Source: Gemmatimonadota bacterium (lineage in GTDB: Bacteria > Gemmatimonadota > Gemmatimonadetes > Longimicrobiales > Gaopeijiaceae). From it: DNA of 64,000 nucleotides. Positions 55,799 through 64,000 of the stretch are shown here, piece by piece. Each line of letters starts with the position of its first letter. Within the stretch, counting starts at the first letter, position 1. Under the pieces are notes generated by a model. It made no database searches, was not told the origin of the DNA, and worked only from the letters and a program-made list of their open reading frames with translations. The position numbers were made by a program, and so were the translations under genes. The stretch covers positions 58,027 through 122,026 of the forward strand of contig JAPOYJ010000084.1 in NCBI GenBank assembly GCA_026706635.1, in the 5' to 3' direction.

Positions 55799-56578
55799 TC
55801 ACGCGGATTGAGACGCAGCTGTGCGGCGCCGGCGTCGGACTCGCACATTCCTGTACCACACCGGATCGCCGTGATCCTGAAGGCCGATGTGCCCGGCCGA
55901 ACCCACCCCGTAGGCGGGCCAGCCGGCGAACTTGCTGGCGGCCACCGCCGCCCGCCACTCATCGCTTCCCAGCTCGTAGGCGACCACCAGGGCTCCGTTC
56001 AGCCAATGCTCGACGAGCGCCCCGTGCACGAGAATCCGGGAGTAGTTCCACTCCCCGACCGGGCGGGTCAGATCCTGGCCGGGGCCGTGCAGGGCGAAGT
56101 TGGCACCGGCCGAGGTCTCGGGCGCGCCCCCGTCCGGGTGGCCGCCGTTGTCGAGGATCTGGTACTCGGGGCCCGACCAGTACGGTGCCGACTCCGTCTC
56201 CAGGACGCGATAGAAGACGCCGCTGTTGCCGCCCTCGGAGATACGCCACTCGAAGACGAGCTCGAAGTCGGCGAAGCGATCCCTGGAGATCAGCGTCCCC
56301 CCCTCGGTTCCGGGGAGGAACGCAATCGTGTCGCCATTTGCGCGCCAGCCGCCGGGTGCGTCGTCGCGTCGGTAGCCCCGCCAAGCGTCCAGGGTGCCGT
56401 CGGAGAGGAGCGTCCAGTCGCCGATCCCCCCGGCCTCGTCGGCAGCCACGGTGTCGGCGACGCCGTCAACCGGGTCGTCCGCCCCCCGGTCGATCCTCTG
56501 GACCCTGCATGCGCCCGCGCCCGCCAGGATCGCCACGGTCGCAAGTGCCGACAGCGGCCTGGACCCTACGCGACCCAT
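55799..56578 (-). CDS. DUF1080 (3-keto-disaccharide hydrolase) lipoprotein
   Basis: A secreted glycoside-processing protein of 259 residues with a possible lipobox (LAGAGAC) and a jelly-roll domain: DWTLLSDGTLDAWRGY, FADFELVFEWRISEGGNSGVFY, GPEYQILDNGGH and WNYSRILVHGALVEHWLNG. The family hydrolyses 3-keto sugars or binds glycans. The ATG overlaps the stop of the isomerase gene (TGATG), so it ends an operon with a Gfo/Idh dehydrogenase and an isomerase, consistent with a 3-keto sugar pathway. Confidence 0.92.
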   Translation of the reverse strand: MGRVGSRPLSALATVAILAGAGACRVQRIDRGADDPVDGVADTVAADEAGGIGDWTLLSDGTLDAWRGYRRDDAPGGWRANGDTIAFLPGTEGGTLISRDRFADFELVFEWRISEGGNSGVFYRVLETESAPYWSGPEYQILDNGGHPDGGAPETSAGANFALHGPGQDLTRPVGEWNYSRILVHGALVEHWLNGALVVAYELGSDEWRAAVAASKFAGWPAYGVGSAGHIGLQDHGDPVWYRNVRVRRRRRTAASQSA

Positions 56579-57603
56579 CACTGGCCGTTGTCTCTTCGAC
56601 CGAGATCGCTGCGAAATGCCTCGTCGAAGGCCGTGGCCGAGGGCCGGAAGTCCAGCCTCCTCACGTACCCGCACGCCTCCGCCGCCCCGTCTTCCCTGTC
56701 CATGCCCGCATCCTCCCACTCGACCGAGAGGGGACCCTCGTAGCCTGCCCGGTTGAGCGCCCTGATCACCGCTTCAAAATCGACGCGTCCCCGGCCAGGC
56801 GACCGAAAGTCCCAGTAGCGCCGCGCGTCTCCGAACTCCGTGTGACCCCCGAAGACGCCCGCTTCCGCCAACTGGCCCGACCACCAGACGTCCTTAATGT
56901 GGACATGGTGGATGCGGTCGGCAAACCTGCGCACGAAATCGGCATAGTCGACGCCCTGGTACGCCAGATGGCTCGGGTCGTAGTTCAGTCCGAAGGCAGG
57001 GTGCCCGTCCAGAGATTGCAACGCGCGCTCCGTGGTAACGGTGTCGAAGGCGATTTCGGTGGGGTGCACCTCGAGCGCAAACCGGACCCCTTCGGCCGAA
57101 AACGTGTCCAGGATTGGGATCCAGCGTTCGGCGAACTCGGCGAACCCCCGGTCGATCCACTCCTGCGGCACGGGCGGGAAGGAGTACTGGAGGTGCCAGA
57201 CCGAGCTGCCGGTGAATCCATTCACCACATCCACGCCGAGCTTCGCCGCTGCCCTGGCGGTATCCTGCATCTCGCGCGCTGCGCGTGCCCGCACCCCCTC
57301 CGCCTCCCCGTCGCCCCACACGCGCGCCGGAAGGATCTCCTTGTGGCGAGCGTCTACCCGGTCGCACACGGCCTGGCCCACCAAGTGGTTGCTGATCGCG
57401 TACACATCGAGGTCGCACATGGCGAGCATCTCCCGGCGTGCACGGCAATACCCGGGTTCGGCGAGCGCGCGGCGCACATCGAAGTGATCGCCCCAGCACG
57501 CGAGCTCCAAGCCGTCGTATCCCCACGCCGCCGCCTTCCCGGCCAGCGCCTCCAGCGGGAGATCGGCCCACTGGCCCGTGAAGAGCGTCACCGGGCGGCT
57601 CAC
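56578..57603 (-). CDS. Sugar phosphate isomerase/epimerase (xylose isomerase-like TIM barrel)
   Basis: A 341-residue metal-dependent sugar isomerase or epimerase. It shows [14 protein letters not shown] near the N-terminus, [13 protein letters not shown] (metal Glu), [20 protein letters not shown] and EWEDAGMD, the usual ligand set. The GTG at 57603 overlaps the dehydrogenase stop (GTGA). Long in-frame extension upstream lies antisense in the dehydrogenase and is rejected. Confidence 0.92.
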   Translation of the reverse strand: MSRPVTLFTGQWADLPLEALAGKAAAWGYDGLELACWGDHFDVRRALAEPGYCRARREMLAMCDLDVYAISNHLVGQAVCDRVDARHKEILPARVWGDGEAEGVRARAAREMQDTARAAAKLGVDVVNGFTGSSVWHLQYSFPPVPQEWIDRGFAEFAERWIPILDTFSAEGVRFALEVHPTEIAFDTVTTERALQSLDGHPAFGLNYDPSHLAYQGVDYADFVRRFADRIHHVHIKDVWWSGQLAEAGVFGGHTEFGDARRYWDFRSPGRGRVDFEAVIRALNRAGYEGPLSVEWEDAGMDREDGAAEACGYVRRLDFRPSATAFDEAFRSDLGRRDNGQ

Positions 57604-58772
57604 AGCTCCTCCCCGGCGTCGATCCAGCGCCCTTGCTCGTTCGCCTCCAGAACCCTGGCAATGAACCGCACGCCCCGCAGGCCGTCCGTGTGGTCGGGCA
57701 CGTCGCAATCCATGGGATCCGGCTTCGTTCCCGCGATCCTGGCGCCGACCACCCGGCCAGCCGAGCGGTAGATGTTCGCGAAGGCCTCGATGAAGCCCTC
57801 GGGGTGGCCCGGCGGCAGGCGGCTCGCACGCCGAGCCGCCGCGCACAGGTACGGACGGCCGCGAGTCAGGCGCTGGTTCGGACCGTCCGCCTCCAGGAGG
57901 AGAAGCACGTTGGGATCCTCCTGCTTCCACACCACTGCGGCGCGCTCGCCGTAGACCCGGAGCACCAGGCCGTTATCCTCGCCCGCGGCCACCTGGCTGG
58001 CGGTGTAGACCCCGCTTGAGCGCCCGGCGAACCGCACGAGAATGGCTGCGTCGTCCTCCATTGCGCGCCCCGGAACCAGAGTGGCGAGCTCCGCAAAGAC
58101 CGCTTCGATCCTCAGCCCCGTCACGTAGCGGACCAGGTTGTGCACATGCGACCCGATGTCGCCAACGGCCGACGAGGGCCCGGCCTGCGCCGGATCCTGA
58201 CGCCAGGTGGCCTGCTTGTGGCCCGTCTCCTCGAGCCGGGTCGACAGCCAGCCCTGGGCGTATTCGGCGACCACCCTGCGCACCTCGCCCAACCGCCCGG
58301 AGCGCACTAGGTGGCGCGCCTCCTTGACCATCGGGTACCCGGTGTAGTTGTGCGTCAGCGCAAAGGCGAGCCCCGTGCGCCTGACTGTGCGGCACAGCTC
58401 CTCCGCACCGGCCACGGTAGTGGTCATGGGTTTGTCGCAGACGACGTGAACGCCCCGGTCCAGGAAGGCTGTCGCGACCGGGTGGTGGAGGTGGTTCGGC
58501 GTGACGACGGAAACCGCGTCGATGCGCCTTCCCTCGTCCATAGCGGCTTCCGCCGCCGCCATCTCCGCGAACGATCCGTAGGCCCGGCCGGCATCCAGCC
58601 CCAACGCCGCGCCCCACTCCCGGGACCGCTGCGGGCGCGACGAAAACGCCCCTGCAACCAGCTCCCACTCGCCGTCCAGCGCAGCCGCCATCCGGTGCAC
58701 GGCCCCTATGAGGGCATCCGGACCGCCGCCCACCATGCCGTAGCGCAGCTTCCGGCCGAGATGCGGGTTCAC
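57600..58772 (-). CDS. Gfo/Idh/MocA-family sugar dehydrogenase
   Basis: A 390-residue NAD(P)-dependent sugar oxidoreductase, possibly oxidising at C3 of a hexose. The Rossmann start is [16 protein letters not shown], the family motif is [10 protein letters not shown] (EKP-type) and the C-terminal domain has [14 protein letters not shown] at 58772 is chosen because the open frame beyond it enters the dispersed repeat. The MFS gene precedes it across that repeat. Confidence 0.92.
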   Translation of the reverse strand: MNPHLGRKLRYGMVGGGPDALIGAVHRMAAALDGEWELVAGAFSSRPQRSREWGAALGLDAGRAYGSFAEMAAAEAAMDEGRRIDAVSVVTPNHLHHPVATAFLDRGVHVVCDKPMTTTVAGAEELCRTVRRTGLAFALTHNYTGYPMVKEARHLVRSGRLGEVRRVVAEYAQGWLSTRLEETGHKQATWRQDPAQAGPSSAVGDIGSHVHNLVRYVTGLRIEAVFAELATLVPGRAMEDDAAILVRFAGRSSGVYTASQVAAGEDNGLVLRVYGERAAVVWKQEDPNVLLLLEADGPNQRLTRGRPYLCAAARRASRLPPGHPEGFIEAFANIYRSAGRVVGARIAGTKPDPMDCDVPDHTDGLRGVRFIARVLEANEQGRWIDAGEEL

Positions 58773-58794
58773 AGTCCTTGCGCAGGCGGATTCA

Positions 58795-58969
58795 GCAGTC
58801 CGTGGATAATCTCGCGCGAGCACCGAGAGGGGCGAAGCGCCCCGCTGGCAAGGCGCGACGAAGGGCCAATAGCCACAGCGCTATTGGTCCGAGGAGCAAC
58901 GCAGAGCGCAGCGGCCCAGCGGGGATGCTCCGCCGCTCGAATGCGGTGGGAGATTTGTCCACGGGCTGC
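58795..58969 (-). repeat. Complete dispersed MITE-like element splitting the sugar operon
   Basis: A 175-base copy. One end reads GCAGTCCGTGGATAATC, the other TTTGTCCACGGGCTGC followed by TA (58970-58971) which completes the MFS TAG stop. The arms are imperfect inverted repeats of about 70 bases. A central hairpin CCAATAGC-CACAGC-GCTATTGG replaces the AT-rich module found in other copies. Confidence 0.85.
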
Positions 58970-60426
58970 TAGAAGGGCCGGCGCCGGTCGCGCATGTACA
59001 GGATACCGAAGACCAGCGCCAGGACGCCGCACAGCGGCACTAGGTACCGGAAGGAAATGAGGCCCCCGCGATTCTCGGCAGGCCCAAGGGCGGCCTGAGC
59101 GCGGCCGACCGCCGGAGAGGTCGAGCCGGACTCGATGACGCTCCTAAGCGCGTTCGCGGTCTCCACCGGGGGCAGTCCTCCGTCCGCCTGGTGGCGCTCC
59201 ACGACGGCGGTGACGAGACCAAGCGCCACGCGCAGGTCGTCCCCCTCCGTTGCCGGCGTCTGCAACGACTGCGATTCCAGCGCGCCGCGCGCCTCGACCA
59301 GTATCGCGAGCACGTCGTCCCCCGCCAGGTCGTCGTGCGCGGCCCGGTCGGCGATGTTGCCCATCAGCGGCGAGGTGACGAGCCCGACCACAGCCATCCC
59401 GACCGTCCCCATCAACCCCAGTCCCAGCGCCCCGCTCTTCGAAATCCGCTCGGAGACGAAGCCCAGCATCGTGGGCCAGAAGTAGCAGACGCCCACCGCA
59501 AAGACGGTGGCCGCGGCGAAGACGGACGCAGTCGCCCCGCCCAGGCTCAGCCAGAGCAGTCCGGCACCGGAGAGCACCGCCGAGGCCAGTAGAATTCCGG
59601 TCGGCGACAGTCGATGCACCACGGGACCGGCCCAGTACCGCATCACGGCCATGATCGCGCTGACGTACACGAGCACCAGAATCCCCGCCATTCCGCTCGC
59701 CTCCAGGACGGCGGGCAGCCAACGGTTGGGGCCGAGCTCCACCGATGCCGTCGCCGCCATGCAGAGCAGCATGAGCCACATCAGCGGCGTTTGCAGGGTG
59801 GCGCGGAACATCTCGCCGACCGACACGCCGGAACTCACGCCTTCGGTGGCTGGGAATCGCTGGCGCAGCAGGAGTGCGCCGTACGCCACGGTCGGGACCA
59901 CGATGAGACCGATCTTGACCTGCCATGAGGTGATGCCCGCGCCGTCGAGGAAATAGGCCGCGAGCCCCCCGAGCACGATGCCGCCCGGGAACCAGACGTG
60001 AAACTGGTTCAGCTTGACGGTCTTGTTGTCGGGGTAGAGGGCGGCCACCAGTGGGTTGCACGCCGCCTCGACGAGGCCATTGGCCATTGCGATGACTAGC
60101 GCGCCCGCGAACAAGGTCTCGAATCCGGTGGCGAAGACGAGGATGGCCGCGCCGCCCAGGTGACCCAGGAAGGCCATCCGCACCAGGAAGCGCATCCCAA
60201 GCGTGTCGCAGAGTGGGGCGAAGACGACTTGGGACACCGCGAACCCCCAGAGCGCCGCCCCCCCGATCCAACCCACCTGCGCGTTGTTGAGGACGAATTC
60301 GCCCTTCAGGTCGAACATCACCGCGCCGACAGTCGCGAACGCGACCGAGGTCGCGACGAGCGCGACGCAGCTGCCGACGAAGAGTCGACGCGTGCTGACC
60401 CCGACCCCGGGACTGGCTGGGTTCAC
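58969..60426 (-). CDS. MFS transporter, probably sugar:H+ symporter
   Basis: A 485-residue major facilitator with about 12 membrane helices. It has a periplasmic-rich N-terminus, WFPGGIVLGGLAAYFLDG near helix 5 and LGLGLMGTVGMAVVG late. An unusual soluble insert of about 75 residues (starting NIADRAAHDDLAGDD) lies between helices 11 and 12. With the adjacent dehydrogenase, isomerase and DUF1080 genes it is a likely uptake system. Its stop codon TAG takes its last base from the dispersed repeat. Confidence 0.87.
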   Translation of the reverse strand: MNPASPGVGVSTRRLFVGSCVALVATSVAFATVGAVMFDLKGEFVLNNAQVGWIGGAALWGFAVSQVVFAPLCDTLGMRFLVRMAFLGHLGGAAILVFATGFETLFAGALVIAMANGLVEAACNPLVAALYPDNKTVKLNQFHVWFPGGIVLGGLAAYFLDGAGITSWQVKIGLIVVPTVAYGALLLRQRFPATEGVSSGVSVGEMFRATLQTPLMWLMLLCMAATASVELGPNRWLPAVLEASGMAGILVLVYVSAIMAVMRYWAGPVVHRLSPTGILLASAVLSGAGLLWLSLGGATASVFAAATVFAVGVCYFWPTMLGFVSERISKSGALGLGLMGTVGMAVVGLVTSPLMGNIADRAAHDDLAGDDVLAILVEARGALESQSLQTPATEGDDLRVALGLVTAVVERHQADGGLPPVETANALRSVIESGSTSPAVGRAQAALGPAENRGGLISFRYLVPLCGVLALVFGILYMRDRRRPF

Positions 60427-60438
60427 AGCGAGGCTGGC

Positions 60439-60635
60439 TGTAATGCAGAGATTACATAGTGCAATCTATAGCTTACACTTGCTTGGGTATACCCACGGAC
60501 TGCCAGGGACACTCGCACTGTAAACCATGGATTACATATTGTAAAGCGTAGATTACAGTATGGACGGGCGAGCAAAGCGGCCCAGCGGAGATGCAGCGCT
60601 GCTCGAATGCCGCGGGAGGTTTGTCCACGGGCTGC
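60439..60635 (+). repeat. Dispersed element with two 39-bp modules
   Basis: The modules lie at 60439-60477 (with TGCAA as the third half-site) and 60519-60557. The arm then reads GGGCGAGCAAAGCGGCCCAG to GGTTTGTCCACGGGCTGC, with TA at 60636-60637 completing the stop of the following minus-strand lipoprotein gene. Two modules in one copy suggest nested or tandem insertion. Confidence 0.8.
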
Positions 60636-61159
60636 TAGCGCAGTTCAGTGAAGAAGTACGCATACTGAAGCCTTTCCCGATTGCCATCCTCGTCCTCGGG
60701 GCCGATTTCGAGGAAGCCGTTGAAGCGCTCGTTGCCATTGATCTCCACCCGCATCGACATCCAGGCCCCCACCGATGGGTCCGGGAATACCACGGCGTAT
60801 AGCCTTTGCGCGGAGGTAAACTTGAAGTCGTGGGTGTGGGGCAGGTCGACCAGGACGGTGTCCGCGCGGCGGAGGCGGAACGGCTCCGGGCAGGGGATGC
60901 CCGGTTCATCGCAGACAGGACCCGGATCGGGCACCGCGTCGAAATCGGAGGCGACGATGAGCGTCGCCTCGTCGACATCCTGGCTGGAAACGTAGATGGT
61001 GGCATCTTCGGGTGGTCCCCCGGGCCGCAGCCAGTCGCACCCCGTGGCCACCAATAGAAGAAGGGCCGCAACGTAGGCGGCGCTAACGGCCCGCGTACAC
61101 CCCCCCCACCGCCTGCTCGCGGTGACCACAGTGGGTCGGCGTCGGCAATCGTGATTCAT
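60635..61159 (-). CDS. Small lipoprotein of unknown function, 174 aa
   Basis: Exported by a signal ending in lipobox LLVATGC. The mature part has a CDEPGIPCPEPF disulfide candidate, then a beta-sandwich pattern (TVLVDLPHTHDFKF, MRVEINGNERFNGFLEIG) ending LQYAYFFTELR. No family recognised. The TAG stop is completed by the dispersed repeat. It is followed at 18 bases upstream in transcription by the next lipoprotein gene, so both probably share a transcript. Confidence 0.72.
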   Translation of the reverse strand: MNHDCRRRPTVVTASRRWGGCTRAVSAAYVAALLLLVATGCDWLRPGGPPEDATIYVSSQDVDEATLIVASDFDAVPDPGPVCDEPGIPCPEPFRLRRADTVLVDLPHTHDFKFTSAQRLYAVVFPDPSVGAWMSMRVEINGNERFNGFLEIGPEDEDGNRERLQYAYFFTELR

Positions 61160-61177
61160 GATCGTGCGCCGTGACGA

Positions 61178-61825
61178 TCACCCGGCTCCCAGCGCTTCGG
61201 CGATCTTGTCTGCGATTACCACTTCGAGCGTCTCACGGCTTGCGCAAGGCACGGGGAAACTGGCGGTGCTCCGGTTGAGTGCCTCTCCCGTCACCAGCGA
61301 CTTCACTTCGGTCGTACCTTCGGCAGCTTCCCCTAGCCGGGTCTCGACGGTGAGGGTCACCTGATACGCATTGGCCATGGGGCCGGTGCGGCTTGTCCCG
61401 CAATCCAGCCATCGGTTCATCCGAGAACCGGCGATCCGCTGCACCTCGAAGCCGGGATTGGCTACCATCCTCTTGGTGGGGTCGCTGGTCGCCACCGGAA
61501 TGCCGATCTCCTGGTAGATGCCCGGTAGCACGCCCCAGGCGAGTTCGATGTCGACGGGAACCTCCATGCAGATGTACTCGAAGTCCTGTGTAGTCAGCAG
61601 GGTCTGGTAGCCCGGGATGTTGGAGGCACGGGTCTCCACCAGCGGTTCGTCTTCCTCGCCGGGGGGGAGGGGGACGCATTCGGAGGCAGTGGCCCGCACC
61701 TGCGGGGTGCCTTCCCCGCCGGTGGGGGCAGAGGCGCATGCGACCGCTACCGCAAGGATGGCGACCCCTGCGGCAGCAGCAGCTGCGCGCCCGGATACGG
61801 TCGAAATGGTGGCTCTCTGGGTCAT
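61178..61825 (-). CDS. Lipoprotein of unknown function, 215 aa
   Basis: Signal peptide with lipobox VAVAC. The mature part has YQTLLTTQDFEYICMEVPV, GTSRTGPMANAYQVTLTVET and a C-terminal LEVVIADKIAEALG helix, like the repeat of many envelope lipoproteins that read as DUF4136-type. The ATG follows AAGGAGCGAG. Family is not certain. Confidence 0.7.
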   Translation of the reverse strand: MTQRATISTVSGRAAAAAAGVAILAVAVACASAPTGGEGTPQVRATASECVPLPPGEEDEPLVETRASNIPGYQTLLTTQDFEYICMEVPVDIELAWGVLPGIYQEIGIPVATSDPTKRMVANPGFEVQRIAGSRMNRWLDCGTSRTGPMANAYQVTLTVETRLGEAAEGTTEVKSLVTGEALNRSTASFPVPCASRETLEVVIADKIAEALGAG

Positions 61826-61914
61826 CTCACTCGCTCCTTGCTTCGGTGTCGCCTGCGGTCGGTCGACATGGTCCGTCGACTGCGTTCTCGGTCAGATGCG
61901 CCGGAGCGCCGACC

Positions 61915-62643
61915 TCACCCGCGCCGCGGCAGGGCGACGGCATCGGACTCGAGCACTACCGGCACCCTCCCCGCGAGCCGCCGCCGGACCGCCGCGAGCC
62001 AGCCAGCCGCGCGAACCAGCACTAGGTCAATGTACGGAGAATCTTCCATTCCGTCCACGACGCGGACGAAGTGGACGTCGCCGAGCGCCTCCGGCCGTCC
62101 CACCTCCCACGCCTGTCCCGCCCATCGGAACGCGATCGCCGTGGCGCTGGCGAAGTCCCTCGGCTTCCACCGCTGCTCGACGTACACCTGGTCCTCGACC
62201 GCGTACACGCCGGGCCCCAGACGGTCGCCGTAGCGATAGTAGTGCGGGTCGAAGGCCTCCCCGCGACCGCGGCGAAATTCCTGCTCGGCAGCGTAGTCGA
62301 CGCGCCCCAGGTCGTCCCGGTCGGCGAGCGACTCGAGGTGGTGGCGAAGCTCGTGGGTTAGGGTCTCCCATGCCTGCTCGCGCCAGTCGAAGCTGCCATC
62401 GAGCTCCGAGAGGGCACGAAAGGACCCCCAGTACAGGTGAACGATAGACCGGATCGAGTCCGGACCGCCGTAGCTCGCCGGGAAGCTCTCGGTGGCGCAC
62501 TCGCCCAGCGTGTAGACATCATGGAAGCTCGGGTGCGCCACCGCCCTGCGATGGACAGTGAGGCCGTCGACTCCTTCGCGGAAGCGGCGGGGGATCCGCT
62601 CGAAGAGGCGGTGCGCCAACCGCTCGAACTCGCCAAAGGTCAT
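61915..62643 (-). CDS. Zincin-like metallopeptidase (PF06262-type)
   Basis: A 242-residue cytoplasmic protein with HELRHH (His97, Glu98, His101, His102) and LADRDD downstream, the compact zincin signature. The N-terminus FGEFERLAHRLFERIPRRF is typical of the family. Biological role is unknown. ATG at 62643 is used; the frame reaches 62679. It is divergent from the MFS gene with 56 bases between starts. Confidence 0.82.
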   Translation of the reverse strand: MTFGEFERLAHRLFERIPRRFREGVDGLTVHRRAVAHPSFHDVYTLGECATESFPASYGGPDSIRSIVHLYWGSFRALSELDGSFDWREQAWETLTHELRHHLESLADRDDLGRVDYAAEQEFRRGRGEAFDPHYYRYGDRLGPGVYAVEDQVYVEQRWKPRDFASATAIAFRWAGQAWEVGRPEALGDVHFVRVVDGMEDSPYIDLVLVRAAGWLAAVRRRLAGRVPVVLESDAVALPRRG

Positions 62644-62699
62644 CGGGCCACCTATCGTAGCGGGCCGGTTGCCGAGCATTCCGTGGACAGGAGACGCAG

Positions 62700-63929
62700 G
62701 TGAAGAACCCGCCCCGGGGGCCGCGCCAGGCCGCGGTGATCTTCGTGCTCGTCACGGTCTTCATCGATGTGCTGGGGATCGGGATAATCATCCCCATTCT
62801 GCCCGAGCTGATCAAGGAGTTCGCGGGCGGCAGCACTCCCACCGCCGGGCGCTGGTTCGGCATCCTGGCGTCGACGTACGCCCTGATGCAGTTCCTCTTC
62901 GCGCCCCTCCTCGGAGCGCTCTCGGATCGGGTCGGCCGCCGTCCGGTGATCCTCATCTCCCTCTTCGGCCTTGGCGTCGACTACCTGGTCATGGCGTGGG
63001 CCCCGTCGCTCGGTTGGCTCTTCGCGGGGCGCCTCGTCGCCGGCGTGATGGGGGCGAGCTTCACCACCGCCAACGCCTACATCGCCGATGTGTCGAGGCC
63101 GGAGGACAGGGCGCGCAACTTCGGCCTGGTTGGGATGGCCTTCGGGCTGGGCTTCATCGTCGGCCCGGGGCTTGGGGGGCTGCTGGGGGGGATCGATCTG
63201 CGCCTTCCCTTCCTGGTCTCGGCTGGCCTGGCGCTGGTGAACTGGCTCTACGGCTTCTTCGTCCTCCCGGAGTCGCTGCCGCCCGAAGAGCGCGGCCGCT
63301 TCAGCTGGCGCAAGGCCAATCCGGTCGGAAGCCTGGCGGTGCTGGCGTCCTACCCGCTCGTCGCCGGACTGACGGCCGCCTTCGTGTTCGTGGTCCTAGC
63401 GCAGCGGGGCCTCGAGACCGTCTGGGTCCTCTACACCGGCCACCGCTTCGGCTGGGACGAGCGGATGAACGGCTTCTCGCTGATGCTCGTCGGCGTGATG
63501 GCCGCGATCGTCCAGGGTGCCCTGGTACGCCCGATAGTGGGCCGGCTCGGCGAACGTCGCGCAATCCTCGGGGGGCTCGCAATAGCCGTCGTCACCTTCG
63601 TGGGGTATGCGCTCGCAACAGCTGGCTGGGTGCTCCTGGTATTCATCGTGTTGGGCTCGATCGGGGGGGTCGCCGGCCCGGCAATCCAGAGCCTCGTAGC
63701 CGGTGCGGTTCCGTCGGAGGACCAGGGGAAGGTTCAGGGCGGGATCACCTCGCTGATGAGCCTGACCGGGATACTGGCCCCTCTGATCTTCACCGCCGGG
63801 CTCTTCAGCTACTTCACCTCGCCCAGCGCTCCCGTCGAGCTGCCCGGCGCTCCATTCCTCTTCGGGGCCGTCATGTACGCGCTCGCACTCTGGTCGCTCG
63901 TCCGACTCTTCAGGCGGATGCCCTCCTAA
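62700..63929 (+). CDS. TetA-like MFS exporter
   Basis: A 409-residue 12-helix transporter. GPRQAAVIFVLVTVFIDVLG opens it, the loop 2-3 motif GALSDRVGRRPVIL and the helix 5 segment GFIVGPGLGGLLGG match the DHA1/TCR exporter group. It may export a drug or metabolite. A GTG start follows GGAGACGCAG. Its TAA stop is followed directly by an ACAGTCCGTGGA repeat end that runs off the window. Confidence 0.9.
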   Translation: MKNPPRGPRQAAVIFVLVTVFIDVLGIGIIIPILPELIKEFAGGSTPTAGRWFGILASTYALMQFLFAPLLGALSDRVGRRPVILISLFGLGVDYLVMAWAPSLGWLFAGRLVAGVMGASFTTANAYIADVSRPEDRARNFGLVGMAFGLGFIVGPGLGGLLGGIDLRLPFLVSAGLALVNWLYGFFVLPESLPPEERGRFSWRKANPVGSLAVLASYPLVAGLTAAFVFVVLAQRGLETVWVLYTGHRFGWDERMNGFSLMLVGVMAAIVQGALVRPIVGRLGERRAILGGLAIAVVTFVGYALATAGWVLLVFIVLGSIGGVAGPAIQSLVAGAVPSEDQGKVQGGITSLMSLTGILAPLIFTAGLFSYFTSPSAPVELPGAPFLFGAVMYALALWSLVRLFRRMPS

Positions 63930-64000
63930 CAGTCCGTGGATAATCTCGCGCGAGCACCGAGAGCGGCGAAGCGCTCCGCTGGCAAGGCGCGACGAAGGGC
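63929..64000. repeat. Dispersed MITE-like element, cut by window end
   Basis: It begins ACAGTCCGTGGATAATC after the TA of the MFS stop and matches the left arm of the 58.8-kb copy closely, through GCACCGAGAGCGGCGAAG, as far as the end. Confidence 0.8.

Noticed and set aside
57603..57930. Upstream extension of the isomerase gene
   Set aside because: It is antisense-like Arg/Gly sequence within the dehydrogenase, and the GTGA overlap supports 57603.

Overview
The window is a GC-rich bacterial chromosome segment, probably from an uncultured marine or sediment member of the Gemmatimonadota. That placement is an inference from GC content, frequent GTG starts, diaminopimelate-type murein genes, many secreted lipoproteins, a TonB receptor, and LVIVD and DUF1080 proteins; no rRNA or marker set is present to prove it. 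Nearly all 64 kb is coding. Most long antisense reading frames are artefacts of high GC.

Region 1 (1-18.7 kb, all minus strand) is a compact division and cell wall cluster read from right to left: mraZ, rsmH, ftsL, ftsI (PASTA-type PBP), murE, murF, mraY, murD, ftsW, murG, murC, ftsQ, ftsA, ftsZ, then a repeat, an M23 peptidase and a truncated ftsY. From rsmH to ftsA neighbouring genes overlap by 1-4 bases (ATGA, GTGA or TGATG), so the group is translationally coupled. Five 10-bp-phased positions just before mraZ, four of them G-rich, look like its self-operator. Region 2 (19-37 kb) holds housekeeping genes: uvrA, a hisC-like aminotransferase, an ABC exporter, an SPFH protein, a predicted aminopeptidase, leuS, transketolase, a TonB receptor, a SufU-like scaffold and an LVIVD surface protein. 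Region 3 (37-51 kb) is patchier: a hypothetical gene, sufE, a decayed locus with two frameshifts, a radical SAM protein, cytochrome c, a ferredoxin-NADP reductase, a lipase, an outer-membrane barrel, an IS630 transposase remnant, fabV, a DNA glycosylase, a DegT aminotransferase, a GroES-like protein and tRNA-Pro(GGG). Region 4 (51-64 kb) has two tandem metzincin lipoproteins, a small barrel protein, a sugar operon (MFS, Gfo/Idh, TIM-barrel isomerase, DUF1080 hydrolase), two lipoproteins, a zincin and a TetA-like MFS exporter.

The most unusual feature is non-coding. A dispersed, MITE-like repeat family has ends reading GCAGCCCGTGGA and its complement, flanked by TA. In at least seven genes it begins exactly inside the stop codon: the TA belongs to the gene and the element supplies the third base. 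Several copies carry an AT-rich 39-bp module of four half-sites, TGTAA-N8-TTACA-N3-TGTAA-N8-TTACA, which also occurs alone at gene borders. Elsewhere the family appears to provide a start codon, a ribosome binding site and gene 3' ends. A rare IS630-type transposase fragment sits inside one copy and is a candidate relative of the mobilising enzyme.
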